This document shows, in pieces, positions 33,663 to 44,622 of a stretch of 64,000 nt of DNA (its first letter is position 1; the number at the start of each line of letters is the position of its first letter). The translations under genes were made by a program, and so were the position numbers. Below the pieces are notes generated by a model. The model was not told where the DNA came from, did not search any database, and saw nothing but the letters and a program-made list of their open reading frames with translations. This DNA is from Thozetella sp. PMI_491 (taxonomy: Eukaryota; Ascomycota; Sordariomycetes; Chaetosphaeriales; Chaetosphaeriaceae): assembly GCA_021432635.1 (NCBI GenBank), contig MU270026.1, forward strand, positions 62,001 to 126,000. The letters are read 5' to 3'.

Positions 33663-36140
33663 ATGTCAACATTGCAAGAATCTCCCGTAAGGGCAACTAG
33701 GGCCCGTGCAAAGTTCGCATGCCGAGAATGCCATGCTCGCCGAGTGCGCTGCGACGTCACTGAGGTGGATCCCTGCTCGAACTGTGCGGCTGCCCATACG
33801 TCTTGCGAACTGTTCCCGTCTCGAAGGGGAAGGTCATTCATACCCATTATCCCTCCGTTTTCTAGGCGTCCGTCTAAGCGTTGTGCAGATATCTCCGCAA
33901 ATCACGCCGGAGCGATGTGCAACATGAAGAAAGCAGCGCTGATGTAGCAGCGCCCAATGGCGAGGACGACACGTCTATGCTGTCTGCCCACGTGGCGTCC
34001 CGTTCAATACATGTCGCTACGCCTGTCGCACCCTCGGCTGTTTGTTCCTCGTCGGGTCTTCCGGAAGCACCCCTACCTCAGGGATCCTCGGCCAGTCCCG
34101 CATCGTCGAGCCACCTGTCAACCGCGACAAGGAGCAAAACAACATCCACAACAGCGGCTGCGCCAACAGCACAGCCCGCAAACCTTTTCTTCGGCGAGTC
34201 TAACCTTATCACCCTTGTACCAAGACAGCAGCAGCTTTCTGCAGGAGATGCCGCTGATACTACGCGAGAAGCGCCAATGTCGATCCCCCTCGTGGACACT
34301 CCGACACCCCAATTGCATGCACATGTCACCCAGCCAGCGCCGTTTCCTCGGATCGGTGCCGTAACAGAGCGCTATCTTCAGGATCGAGGTGCTTTGACAT
34401 ACCCGGACCTTCAGAGATGCTCACCGGTTCTCCAGGCCTACTTTAAATGGTGCCACCCTTGCTTTCCTGTTCTCGACCGTGCGGACATCTCGCAGCGCTT
34501 CGCAACCGGTACCATCTCGCCCATACTTCTGCATGCTATGCTCTTTGTTGGATCCACCTATTGCGATGACTCTGTAATCAAGACAATGGGATTCGAAGAT
34601 CGCTTCGAAGCAAAGCGCTTCTACTACACAAATGCACGCTTGTTGTTCCATTCCGATATGGAGCCGGATGGCACCACCTTGATCCAAGCATTATTTCTAC
34701 TCAGCTTCTGCCGAAGCACCCCTTCTGATATAAGGGACGTGAGATATTGGCTCGGCGTTGTTATTACTTTGGCAGAATCCTATGGGTTTCATAGATTGTA
34801 GGTCTCTTTGCCATTACCGCGGAATCCCCTTGCCCGGCTCACAGAGGATATAGGACACGGTTTACCACGAGAGATCCTCAAGTGGCTCGGATGAGAAGGA
34901 GGATATGGTGGTCTATATACGCAAGCTCGGTTGGTCCTTTGCAACTGCCGTCAGATGCTAACTGTCACCTCTCAGGTAAGAGAGCGTCAATCGGCAACCT
35001 CTTTGGGCTTGCCAAGTAGGATCAGGGACGAAGACTGCGATATAGAGCCCCTCGACCCTACAGATCTCGATTTCGACAATGACTGTTATGAGCCCATTTT
35101 TAGTATCCTTCAACCCGAACATGTGATCTATGTGATGAATATGGTCGAACTTGCTCGACTACGTTAGTCCACCTATTGCCTTCAGCTTCCTTCTCCTGCT
35201 AACAGACCAATAGTTGGTACAGCCATTGATATCCATTTTGCACCCAGCCGGCGATCAGTTTCTACGGAGCAAATCGAAACTTTGAGTGAAGCACTCCGCG
35301 AGTGGAAAGAGTCGCTGCCGAACTGCATGAAATGGGGCGACGAGGAGGACTGCCCATCAGTGTGGAAGAATCTTTTACACCTCGCCTACAAGTACGAACT
35401 CCTAATAGACCTCATGATACATATTAAAAAGCAGCTAAATAAAATCTCAGCCAGTTAATCATTCTTATATCTCGAAAACACTGTCTACGTGAAGTTGACA
35501 GCCCAGAGAAAGACGCCGCGATGCGGGCCGCCAATCGAATCAGCAGAATTGCCGAGAACATGTTGACCGAGGAATCACTCCGTTATGGCCAGATGCACAT
35601 GTATTGGTTCCCGAATCTTTGCAGTTCGTGGAACAAATTCTCTAACCCAGGTCCAGGATCACTGGTTTCTTCTCTGCACTATGCATTCACACTATCACCT
35701 TGCGGACGGCCCAGGGCGTCGGCAAGACTATTGCAATGCATAAGGCAAGGATGTGTTTATTAAGTTTACAGGAAATCCAAAAGTATTGGATGATTAACAA
35801 CCATCTCTTGGGCCTCTTTCTCTGCTACCTAGACGAATCGATCGCCGAGCGTCTGCGAAACGACGAGTCGAATTCGCACGCCCCTCCTCCCGACACAGCT
35901 ACACAAGAAATCAGGGTTTCTGACGGTTGCCATCACAGCCCACTATCTCCAGAGCTTCCTGATGACCCCGGAGAGGGCAATGAAACTGTTCCGACTAGTC
36001 GAGTTTATCACCCTTTTCAGCAAGCATGGAGTGGAATGGGTGATATGCCGGTTGACCTGAGCACATACCTCGATTCCCAGTATCTTGTGGATGACGAGAT
36101 CGCCTTTGATGGATTGGATTTCCTACAAAGAGCACTGTGA
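33663..36140 (+). CDS. Zn2Cys6 transcription factor, CTF1/FarA-like
   Basis: Nuclear regulator in about seven exons. The zinc cluster FACRECHARRVRC ... PCSNC ... SC has perfect spacing. A basic linker (RYLRKSRRSDVQHEE) follows intron 1. Then comes a Ser/Thr/Pro-rich region and a fungal middle-homology domain with YFKWCHPCFPVLDRADI, LFVGSTYCDD, ARLLFHSDMEPD, and GLPSRIRDEDCDIEPLD. These blocks resemble cutinase/fatty-acid regulators CTF1 and FarA/FarB. The C-terminus after the last intron is MITGFFSALCIHTITLRTAQ through FDGLDFLQRAL. One intron (34921-34974) gives the best family match with a GC donor; a GT donor 9 nt later is also possible. Its place beside acyl-CoA genes fits a role in acid or lipid catabolism (inference). 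Confidence 0.87.
34921..34974 (+). other. Probable GC-AG intron (alternative GT donor at 34930)
   Basis: Donor GCAAGC with acceptor CTCTCAG gives WWSIY joined to VRERQSA, matching the family. The alternative donor GTTGGT keeps the frame and adds three residues (A-S-S). Either is possible, and both could be used. Confidence 0.55.
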
Positions 36141-36904
36141 AGAAGACTCCTGCTAGTTTCTACACTTGATTGGACTCGACGAGTCGATGCTCAGAGAGTC
36201 CGGCGTCGCTTGGCGTTCTCTAGCGCCAAATACTTCGGCTTTATGCTCCCTGGCACAGTATCGGACTGCTGAAATAGCCGAGCGCTTCTGATAGAGGGTC
36301 TAAATTGCTGTAGAGCCCAAATTTTTGGCCGACGTGCACTTCATAGGCAGACCAGGCTAATATTGTATATAACCAAACACCGATGTCTACGAGTAGAAAG
36401 TTGCAGTGAGTTACATGACAAACACTTGACATCAGTGGCCCCAAGGTTGCCAAAGCCGTCTGCTTGGACGGACCTCAGTATGCCAAAATCCAAACAAATC
36501 TATTAGGACACTTTATGCATTCAAGGACGAATCACCTGCTCGGGGGCCACGCTGAGTGGTGGAGTTGATATGGAGCGCGGCGCTCCAGCGAGCCCAATAC
36601 CGGAACATGTTTCAAGATTAAAATCAGTGTCTCTACATTACCCAAATCTTATTCTAGCCTCGGGAAAAGAGAGAGCATTAAAACCTTCTGGGTTATCTCG
36701 ATTATAATCTGTATACCGACACGATATTGGCAGCATCCTTTTTATATAGCCGACTTCGGACTAGAAACATATAAATGCTATTCTGTTGGTAGCCTACCTC
36801 TTTGAAATGTTAGGGTCCTCTAGAGACCGTCCTCCGACCTCGCATCTTATAATACCGAAAGAAGGAAAACAAAACGTGTTGTATGACACAATTGCACCTC
36901 TAAG
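36141..36904. other. Intergenic, no gene seen
   Basis: AT-rich spacer between the regulator and the carrier gene. The minus-strand frames at 36241-36453 and 36794-37084 have no conserved features. Confidence 0.5.
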
Positions 36905-37932
36905 ATGAAAGATCAAAGTATCGATGTTCTCCATGCCCCTTTTATCACGCGGGTGCTGCCCTTCATCAACGGCGGAGCGGCGGGAATGATTGCAACCACA
37001 ATAATACAGCCCGTGGACATGATCAAGGTCAGACAAGGGAAAGTGACATAATTCTGCTACTTGATAAATGTTTCCTAGGTCCACTTGCAGCTAGCAGGCG
37101 AGGGCGGCATTTCAGGGGCAAAGGCGAGCCCTCTATCGGTGACACGGAAGATTCTCGCGCATGGAAGGGTTGCCGACCTCTATACCGGTATATCGGCAGG
37201 TCTCCTTCGCCAAGCTATATATACCACAGCTCGCCTTGGTCTATTTGACGCTTCCATGAAGGCATTAATGAAACGGGCGGAAGATCGGGGAAATTCATTG
37301 AGCTTCGTGGAGCGTGCAGTTGCGGCACTGAGTGCCGGTGGGGTGGCCGCTTTCTTAGGAAACCCGGCAGACTTAGCCCTCGTACGGATGCAAACAGATG
37401 GATTGAAGTCCCCAGACCATCAGAAGAACTATAAATCAGCGATCCAAGCATTATCCTCTATTATAAGAGACGAAGGCCCTAGGGCGCTGTGGACCGGCGC
37501 TACACCCACCGTTGCGCGAGCCATGGCCCTCAACCTAGGGCAGCTTGCCTTTTTCTCCGAGGCAAAGGCGCAATTCGTCATGCATACTGACTGGTCCCCT
37601 TCCAAACAGACTCTGGCCGCGAGCGCAATCGCGGGCTTCTTCGCTTCTATCCTCGGCGTTCCGTTCGACTTTGTGAAGACACGGTTGCAGAAACAGCAAA
37701 AGGGAGCGGACGGTATCCTTCCGTACAAATCTTTAGCCAACTGTTTCTACAAGGTGGCCAAGGAGGAAGGTGTGACAAGATTCTACCGCGGTTTCGGAAC
37801 GGCTTATATGCGGATCGCACCGCACACGTAAGAGTATCTTTCCTCTCATCGGTATAGTTGAACATGATTAACATCGATTGCAGGATGGTGACGCTAATAG
37901 TGGTGGACTATCTTAATTGGATATCTGGATAG
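36905..37932 (+). CDS. Mitochondrial carrier (2-oxoglutarate/malate carrier-like)
   Basis: Inner-membrane solute carrier of the SLC25 family, 306 residues in three exons (36905-37027, 37079-37827, 37884-37932; whole codons). It shows the three-repeat layout with signature motifs QPVDMIKVHLQL (repeat 1, joined across intron 1), NPADLALVRMQTDG (repeat 2), and VPFDFVKTRLQKQ (repeat 3). The repeat 2 motif NPADLALVRMQ and repeat 1 start FINGGAAGMIATTIIQPVDM match the oxoglutarate/dicarboxylate carrier group. It would exchange dicarboxylates across the mitochondrial membrane. Its position downstream of the CoA-transferase and dehydrogenase genes suggests it serves the same pathway (inference). Confidence 0.92.
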
Positions 37933-38073
37933 AAAGGAAAATTGGCTTCGTAGGTGGTACCGAGTATAGCAAGCGGTGCCTGATGAAAGGCTATCTGCTC
38001 CCTCTTTCTGGTTATCAATTTCATCTATGGCAGTCTCAATCCGGAAATCATGAGAAAATCGTGTAGAGTCTAC

Positions 38074-40470
38074 TTAGAGAGGACCTTCAAGTTCGGGAAC
38101 AAGCTGCGGTACCCAATCTCCCTGGAAAGCAAGTAAAATATCCTCCGAATCCATGCCCCCAAAATCCCAACTGATGATGTCGCTCTCACTATTGCTAGAG
38201 GGATCAACAAAGATAGAATGGTTGTAGTCCCAAGGTTGTTGGAGTCCTTCGCTGCTAGAAACGATGGTGGAAAACGCTAGGTTATCTATGGGGAGTCAGC
38301 TTGATAGAACAATAATCGGAAATGAACACCAGATGTCATACCATGCGATGGCGATAAAATCTCATTGCCTGTTACTTGGGGGCTGGCGGGACTCGCATTC
38401 GAGAAGCTTGAGGGAAGGACAGAAAACCTTCCCATGGTATTTAGTTGCTTCTTCAACGTATAAGCGCTAGAAAGGTCGATACTTTGGCTAGTCGACCATT
38501 GTCTCAATTTTTCGCAGACGGCAGTAGCCATTGCCTCGATACTTGAGGCGTGTAACGTAATCTGTGGCCAGTGACGGGCGAGCTTCCAGAGAAGAATTGG
38601 AGCCTCATTCATGTACCGCAGCAGGATTTCAACGTCTTGGCCTCCTAGATGTGTAGACTGCTCTGCTACAGATTCCATACTGGTGAGGATGGAGGCGAGC
38701 AGGCAGACTCCGGACTCGACCAGCAAGCCAGCTGCATGCCACGAGTAGAAAAGCTGTCCTAGCCCATCTTTGATGCCGAAATCTTTAATAAGAGCTAAGG
38801 AAGAGTTAATGCACGCCTCGCGCATTTCCATAGTGGGCTCGGGACAACGTGGAGAAGGGCGGTTTAGCCTTAGCATTTGGGCGTGAAATAAAACCTCGTG
38901 AGACTCGACCTTGTGGGCGAGAACAAAACTTTGACGAGTCGTTTGGTACCACGCCGTCAATCTTTGCTGTATTTGCTGCCGCCATTCGCTTATACGTCCG
39001 TCATCCTCGAGGCTCGGTGAAGGGTAATATAAAACTGTTGTAATTTCACATTCGATCTGTCGTAATGTCCAAAAGTGGCTAGTGGAATACGACGATGGAC
39101 CCGGACGGAACTCAGGAAACTGGTTATGTTAGCTTGTGTCGCTACTTAAGGGCCGAAGTCGTTTTACTTTGGCTGTTAACTTGTCTGTTGGCCACAGGAA
39201 AGGCCGACAACGAGCGGCATGAATTGCACTATCGCATGCGAGCATTAGCACGTGGATAATACCGGCTTGTGCCAGGGAGAACTAGCATCAGCTCACGCAT
39301 CAACGTTACAAGAGTTCCAAAATAACCTTCTTCGATTGTTCAGAGCCTCGAGATCTTGTTGGATCGGCATAGATGTAGCTGGCTCGTGATGTAGTCCAAG
39401 TTGCAGACAGAGTCTTGTGGCTGCTGCCGCGCACCTTTCGCAGTCTACTTCGGTAGGGTTCAAAAAGGCGAAGTGAACTAGAAGTTGCAAGGCCTGTAAT
39501 CTCTCATATGAGGCAGTTAGACCAACCTGCTTTAGATGGACTAAAGAGGAGGCCCAAAACCGGCGTGTAGCTGCCTTAGCCTGCTTCTCGTTACGATGTA
39601 CAAGTGTGCTAGTCTGACGAAGGTATTAGATAGACATCTACCAGAGTGTGAGTCGGGTACGGACACTAATAGCCAATGTGATATATACACAAAAGAAATC
39701 AAAATTAGAGGGCGTATCACCGGTGTATGCTCTCTCGCAAGCATCGACTAACTCCGCTTCTTCGATGGCTGGGTATAATGGACGATAAATCTCACAGTAG
39801 TGTTTCAGCATGATATCGATAACGTGGCGAGGTATTGCTGAGATCGGCATAGGGTCCAGCGGCTCATAAAGAGGCTGTGTGTCTTTGCTCCCGCTCCATG
39901 CCTGGCAGCTGAGGAATGGCACCGGAGACGGAGATAGGAAAAATGAGGATGTTAGTGGAAGCAACGCCTCATGTCTGCGAGAAACGCCAGAGGGCTCGAC
40001 GATGGACCTAGCTACGCGAGCCGCCAATCGCTCCACGGCAGTATTCGTGATATCTGAAATGCTGCGTGATGCATTTTTGAGATGCCCAAGCTCGATCTCC
40101 AGACGGGCAGCCTCTGATTCAAGATGCGATATAGTACTTCGCGGCTTTTCCACACCCCGGATCGAGTCATAACCGATACATCTGGCGCCGGCTGTTGAAC
40201 ACGACCCGCATATAGGATGCTGCAAGTCACACTGGAGGAGCAGTCAGCTTTATGGTTCTAGAGCCGTAATTGCAGGCGCACGTCTCTGACCCTAATCTTT
40301 CTTCTGCGGCACCTCGTACAGGCTTTGCTATGGCGTCGCTTTCTCGAGGCAGTAGATACGTGGGATTCCATCATTGGGGGGGCGATAAGACCGGACGATG
40401 GCTGCCACGCGCCGTTTGGGAGTTCAGCAGAGAAATTCAGGGCGTTGATTGCATGTTCCATCCCTGGCAT
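38074..40470 (-). CDS. Zn2Cys6 transcription factor, possibly disrupted in the middle
   Basis: The ATG at 40470 leads to RRHSKACTRCRRRKIRC (split by intron 1) and then CGSCSTAGARC, a perfect binuclear cluster. A leucine-containing coiled-coil linker follows (STISHLESEAARLEIELGHL). The middle-homology domain reads KHYCEIYRPLYPAIEEAELV, ALQLLVHFAFLNP, and LNNRRRLFWNS. After LFWNSCNVDA there is a TGA, and about 175 nt rich in stops before FPEFRPGPSSYSTSHFW resumes in a clean frame. No intron that I can build joins the two sides and supplies the usual DRxxxxxxGRP segment, so the gene may be damaged or the model incomplete. The C-terminus (WDFGGMDSEDILLAF) is intact and acidic. Confidence 0.75.
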
Positions 40471-40979
40471 CTCCAACGGAGAGACGGGGAGTGAATGTGT
40501 TTGCCTCGCCGCTGTGGATGAGACGCTACGGCTAGTGTAGAGGCACGTGATGCCTGGGACTAGGCGGAGCGGGGAGTGGTGCTGGGGAGGGGGAGGGTTC
40601 TTCGAGCTAGCTCCCCCCTCTCCTCAAGCTTAGTACTGCCGACTCAAGCTTTCTTAGGATGTTAGATTACCTCTCAATGGTGGTTTTCTCAAGCCTCGGA
40701 GATAAGTCAATCCAAAGCGCGACGCCAATGCTAAACCGCTACCTGACTCGCCGCCCTATCTCGCAGCTTGCATCGCATGAGCGGTCCCACAGTGTCGAGT
40801 ATTAGGCGACTTCCCTATCGGAGCATTTCCGGCGAGGTGACTCCTTAGTAATAACCGAGGGACGTTAGTTCGATCCAAACATTCGCTTACCCCAAGCTTG
40901 GTCCTACGATCATGACAGCCAAACTCTCGCGACACAGGTAGCCATCATCCTTCAGCTAGCCAACGATAACCGAGAAAAT
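40471..40979. promoter_or_regulatory. Divergent promoter region between two Zn2Cys6 regulators
   Basis: The two regulators start 509 bp apart on opposite strands. A G-rich tract (about 40575-40600) lies in the middle. I identify no conserved operator. Confidence 0.4.
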
Positions 40980-42841
40980 ATGGAACAGGAAATCGGCCTG
41001 CAAATTTGCAACAGATGCCGGAAGAAAAAGATAAGAGTACGAAGTCTAGCATCTGCTTCCAGACGCGATAGAAAGGCCAAAGAGCCTGGCTGACTTGACA
41101 CTGATAGTGTGATATGCAATTACCCTCCTGTAAGAATTGCCGACTCGCCGACTCTGAATGTTTATTTTGGGATGATTCTCTTGAGCAGGACGTACCATGT
41201 AGGTGAGTGTTAATCCTGGCAGGGCTGCGCCCGGAACACGTCACGCCGAGGGCTAAAATTTGGCTCTTTGGTAAGCTACCTTCATGCTCTGCGACAGAGA
41301 GTTTCAGGCCTTCAGCTTGAAATACAAGAAGCTAGACACAACACTATATCTCTCTCGACGCATCGAGATGCTACAGCTACATCGCCGTCCCCGGGCCACG
41401 GCTACTATGTGGCCATCACGAGCGAAGCCAACCTTCGCACTTCACCAGAGGTAGAGTATCTTGGGCCCGGGAACTGTGCTATCCTTCTCGAAAAGGTTAT
41501 AAAAGCTATCACTCAGCTCCTTCTCGGCCAAAATCGGCGAATTCCCGAGCGGTTACTGACAGATGAACCTCGAACCGGAAGATACCAAGACATTTCCCCG
41601 ACAGAATTATTTCCTACCCTACAGGACCAACGCAAGCCTGAGCTCCACAATATCCTACCACCCTCAACTCAGAGGGCACTAATTGAACATTATACGAACG
41701 TCGTGTCACCGGAGTATCGCTTGCTTCCTCCTGGCCAAGAAGCGGCATTACTTGCGTTAGAGAATCCGGCAAGGTGGTCCAGCTCCAACAAAGATGACTC
41801 GAGAGCATGTGGCATAAGCATCATATTTGCAATCTCGACTGCGTTGGTAGCTCGGGACCTCGATTCAAACCTATCCGGTGCCTCAATACGCTGCAGGGAA
41901 GAACTCGTCACGTTCTCGGAGAACTTTTTATACGAAGGTGACGTAGTAGAGGACACGAAATGGAGGTGCCGGGCGTTGTCTGCCATGGTGCTACTTGAGA
42001 CAATTAACCCAGCGTCGGGACAACTCTGGGAATTGTTAGGAAGAGCTACGTCTACCCTGAAGCAGCTACACGAGGGTTATCAGCTTGCGCGCCCAGATTT
42101 AGACGACGAATTTCGGGACATAGAGAAGTCAATTTTGAAATTGGACGGGTGAGAAAATACTGATGCTACCCCAATGAAACCATGTAGCTAATATAACTCT
42201 CCAGTACCGTCGAGTTGCACTTTGGCCGCCTCTCTCCTTTTCATGATTCGAGGCTATACTGCAGTGGCATGAATGTCTCTTCCCCCGATATCTTATCCGA
42301 ACAACTGGAGGTATTGGGCTATCGCCGCTCCATAATACACACCTTTTTGACTTCTCCGAATCCATCAGCCGAGCTGATGGAGCGGCTTATCCCTCCACCG
42401 CTACGAGTAGACTTGGTAAAATCTGATATGGGAATAGCCTCTGCTGCCCTGTACATCGCTCTGCACCCCATCTTTACTATGTATATCCCATATTTGGACG
42501 ACATGATAGACGTCTCTACCTCAGGACTCTTCCAAGTTGTGGCTTGTTCAGCATCTCGCCTCATCGACCACTACTCGCATCTCAACGACGGTAACAAAAT
42601 TATCAGCGTCTGGATGACAGCCGAATCGACACTTCAGAGCGGGGCGATCTGGGCCACTTATCTATTACATAGACACAGCACAGTAGGAAGAGGTGCAGAC
42701 ATGGAGACTCGTCTTGCACTAGGTCCCATCTTGAAGGTTACTCGGTTACTGTCGTCTTTTGCGGCCCGTTGGAAACCAGGTCACGAGTTCGAATATGCCT
42801 GGGAAATCTTGGTCGAGTTGCTCTTGGAACTACTAGGCTAG
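40980..42841 (+). CDS. Zn2Cys6 transcription factor
   Basis: Nuclear regulator of 553 residues in four exons (40980-41036, 41108-41202, 41276-42148, 42205-42841; whole codons). The zinc cluster is unusually close to the N-terminus: ICNRCRKKKIRC (split by intron 1), then CKNCRLADSEC, with perfect spacing. A coiled-coil follows (YLHALRQRVSGLQLEIQEA). The regulatory domain shows ALIEHYTNVVSPEYRLLPP and MVLLETINPASGQLWELLGRA, typical of the fungal-specific factor family (Fungal_trans_2 type). It is head to head with another regulator and precedes the CapA/amidohydrolase genes, either of which it might control (inference). Confidence 0.88.
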
Positions 42842-42995
42842 TCGGCGCCGTATGCGCTACGATCGCGCGTTCATTGAGCTGCTCTGCCGAACAGCACTCG
42901 TCGCTTGGCGTGCGAGTAGCTAGGTACTTCAATGTGATCCGTATGCAGCAATCCTCAAGATAGATTGGTAATAACAACTACCTCGGGTCTCGAGT

Positions 42996-44105
42996 TCATT
43001 CTGTTTGCTTGACTATGATCTCGTACCTATTGCCCGACACCAAGGAGAAAGCGGCGCCTTGATCTTTGGACAGCGACCTCAAGCGTGCTAAGAGCACCTC
43101 GGCATCATTAGCCGTCGCGTCCAGGGGTTCCCCACCTTCCACTGCAATTGTTATTGGTACTATCGAGCAACACGATAACTTCCCCTGGCTCCAGCGTAGT
43201 TTGGCTAAAGCGCCGATGTTGGATAAGCTGAGCTGCAGGCTGGACCAATCATAAGGTGGATATGTCCGCAAATCAGTGGTCGGTTCAACGATGTCATTGC
43301 TGAAAATGAAGTTTCCTAGGCTGTAGAACACGGGCACGCCTTTGTGGAACTCTACGCCATGCACGACGTGAGGGTGGTGCCCAAAGATGGCAGAAGCCCC
43401 TGCGTCGACCATCGCGTGTGCCAAGGGTCGCTGATATGTTGCAATTTCGCTCTGTGTGAATGCAACCCAGCCGTAAGGAACACCCCAATGGATTCCCACG
43501 AGCACAACACTAGCCTTGGTCCTGGCGTCTCGTATAGCGGCGAGGAGCAATTCTTCGTCTTGTTTGTATGTTGCCGTCTCGACGAACGGTGCCATGCCGG
43601 GTGACTCGTCGATCGTGACGCTATCGATGACATATTTAGTGAATACCCTCACGCCGGCGAGCCCCGGCCTGGCAGGCCCAGCGCCACTGCCATTTGGGAG
43701 TGTTGTTGTCACGCCAATATAGGCGACCTTCGTGCCATCTATCTCTTTAATCACGGGTGCAAAACTTTCAGACCGGTTCCTGCCACCGCCGCAGTGAGCG
43801 ATGCCAGCACTACCGAGGGCTTGGATGGTCTCACGGAGGCCTTCTTCCCCAAAATCCATGCCATGATTGTTGGCAACGGTGACGACGTCAATCTGAAGGT
43901 CTGTAAGGACACTGGTGTGGACTGGATCGCACTTGAGTGTTATTAATTTCTCAGCGTGAGCCGGATGCTTGGTGAAAGGCATTTCGAGATTGACGAAGCA
44001 GGAGTCAGCGGTCCGCAGGTGGTCATATACTGTGCCGCTGCCAGTTGGGCGGCGGAGGGGCCCATTGAGAACCACGTCACCCGCACCGATGATGGAGAAG
44101 GACAT
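42996..44105 (-). CDS. CapA-family (PGA_cap) metallophosphatase-like protein
   Basis: Single exon, 369 residues. The protein has the CapA / poly-gamma-glutamate-biosynthesis fold of the calcineurin-like phosphatase superfamily. Motifs are GAGDVVLNGPLRRP, CFVNLEMPFTKHP, TVANNHGMDFGEEGL, GIHWGVPYGW, IFGHHPHVVHGVE, and VFYSLGNFIFSND. The Asp, Asn and His residues are those expected for metal binding. In bacteria CapA supports polyglutamate capsule formation; stand-alone homologues in fungi are of unknown role. There is no signal peptide and no membrane segment. I chose the ATG at 44105 because the upstream frame, which opens only at a GTG-like codon, would add a Lys/Arg-rich non-conserved extension. 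It is divergent from the amidohydrolase. Confidence 0.9.
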   Translation of the reverse strand: MSFSIIGAGDVVLNGPLRRPTGSGTVYDHLRTADSCFVNLEMPFTKHPAHAEKLITLKCDPVHTSVLTDLQIDVVTVANNHGMDFGEEGLRETIQALGSAGIAHCGGGRNRSESFAPVIKEIDGTKVAYIGVTTTLPNGSGAGPARPGLAGVRVFTKYVIDSVTIDESPGMAPFVETATYKQDEELLLAAIRDARTKASVVLVGIHWGVPYGWVAFTQSEIATYQRPLAHAMVDAGASAIFGHHPHVVHGVEFHKGVPVFYSLGNFIFSNDIVEPTTDLRTYPPYDWSSLQLSLSNIGALAKLRWSQGKLSCCSIVPITIAVEGGEPLDATANDAEVLLARLRSLSKDQGAAFSLVSGNRYEIIVKQTE

Positions 44106-44622
44106 CTTGGAAGTCAGAGGAAAAGGTCTGGACCATTCTTTTCGTTTTTTTTTTAACACCAGGATTTGGCGTTGACTTGTCGATTCGATGTCCGAGACGG
44201 ATCGCCTCGAGCTCTCTCACAAGTATTTATCAGTGCAAGCGCCTTTAACACATGTTACTACATGTGCATGTCATGCGCGCCCAGAAAAACGGGCCCTGGG
44301 GACAAGTGCGACCCGACTAACTTGGCAACGAGAAGGTAGCGCCCATCTCGCTCTCGTCCGTATTTAGCGCGTTAATCTTGCGGGGTCCGCTCTCACCCGT
44401 CGTCGGGTATGCCAATGGCAACTACCCTAGTCTCTCATTTTACTCATCCGCGGAAGCAAGATCGAGTCGTTAAGTGCCTTTCAAGCCGATACTTGGGAGA
44501 GAGCCAAAGATATATAAATAGTGTCGTACATTTATTAGTCGCGAACTCAGGCGGTCGAGAAAGTAAATTGGTATTTTGTCAAGGCCGATTCCATATTTCC
44601 TCGTGATCAACACTTCGTCGCG
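44106..44622. promoter_or_regulatory. Divergent promoter region, CapA-like / amidohydrolase
   Basis: A TATA-like TATATAAATA at 44511-44520 lies about 100 nt before the amidohydrolase ATG. On the other strand ATAAATACTT at 44221-44230 lies about 115 nt before the CapA-like ATG. Both suggest core promoters; regulator sites are not identified. Confidence 0.5.
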
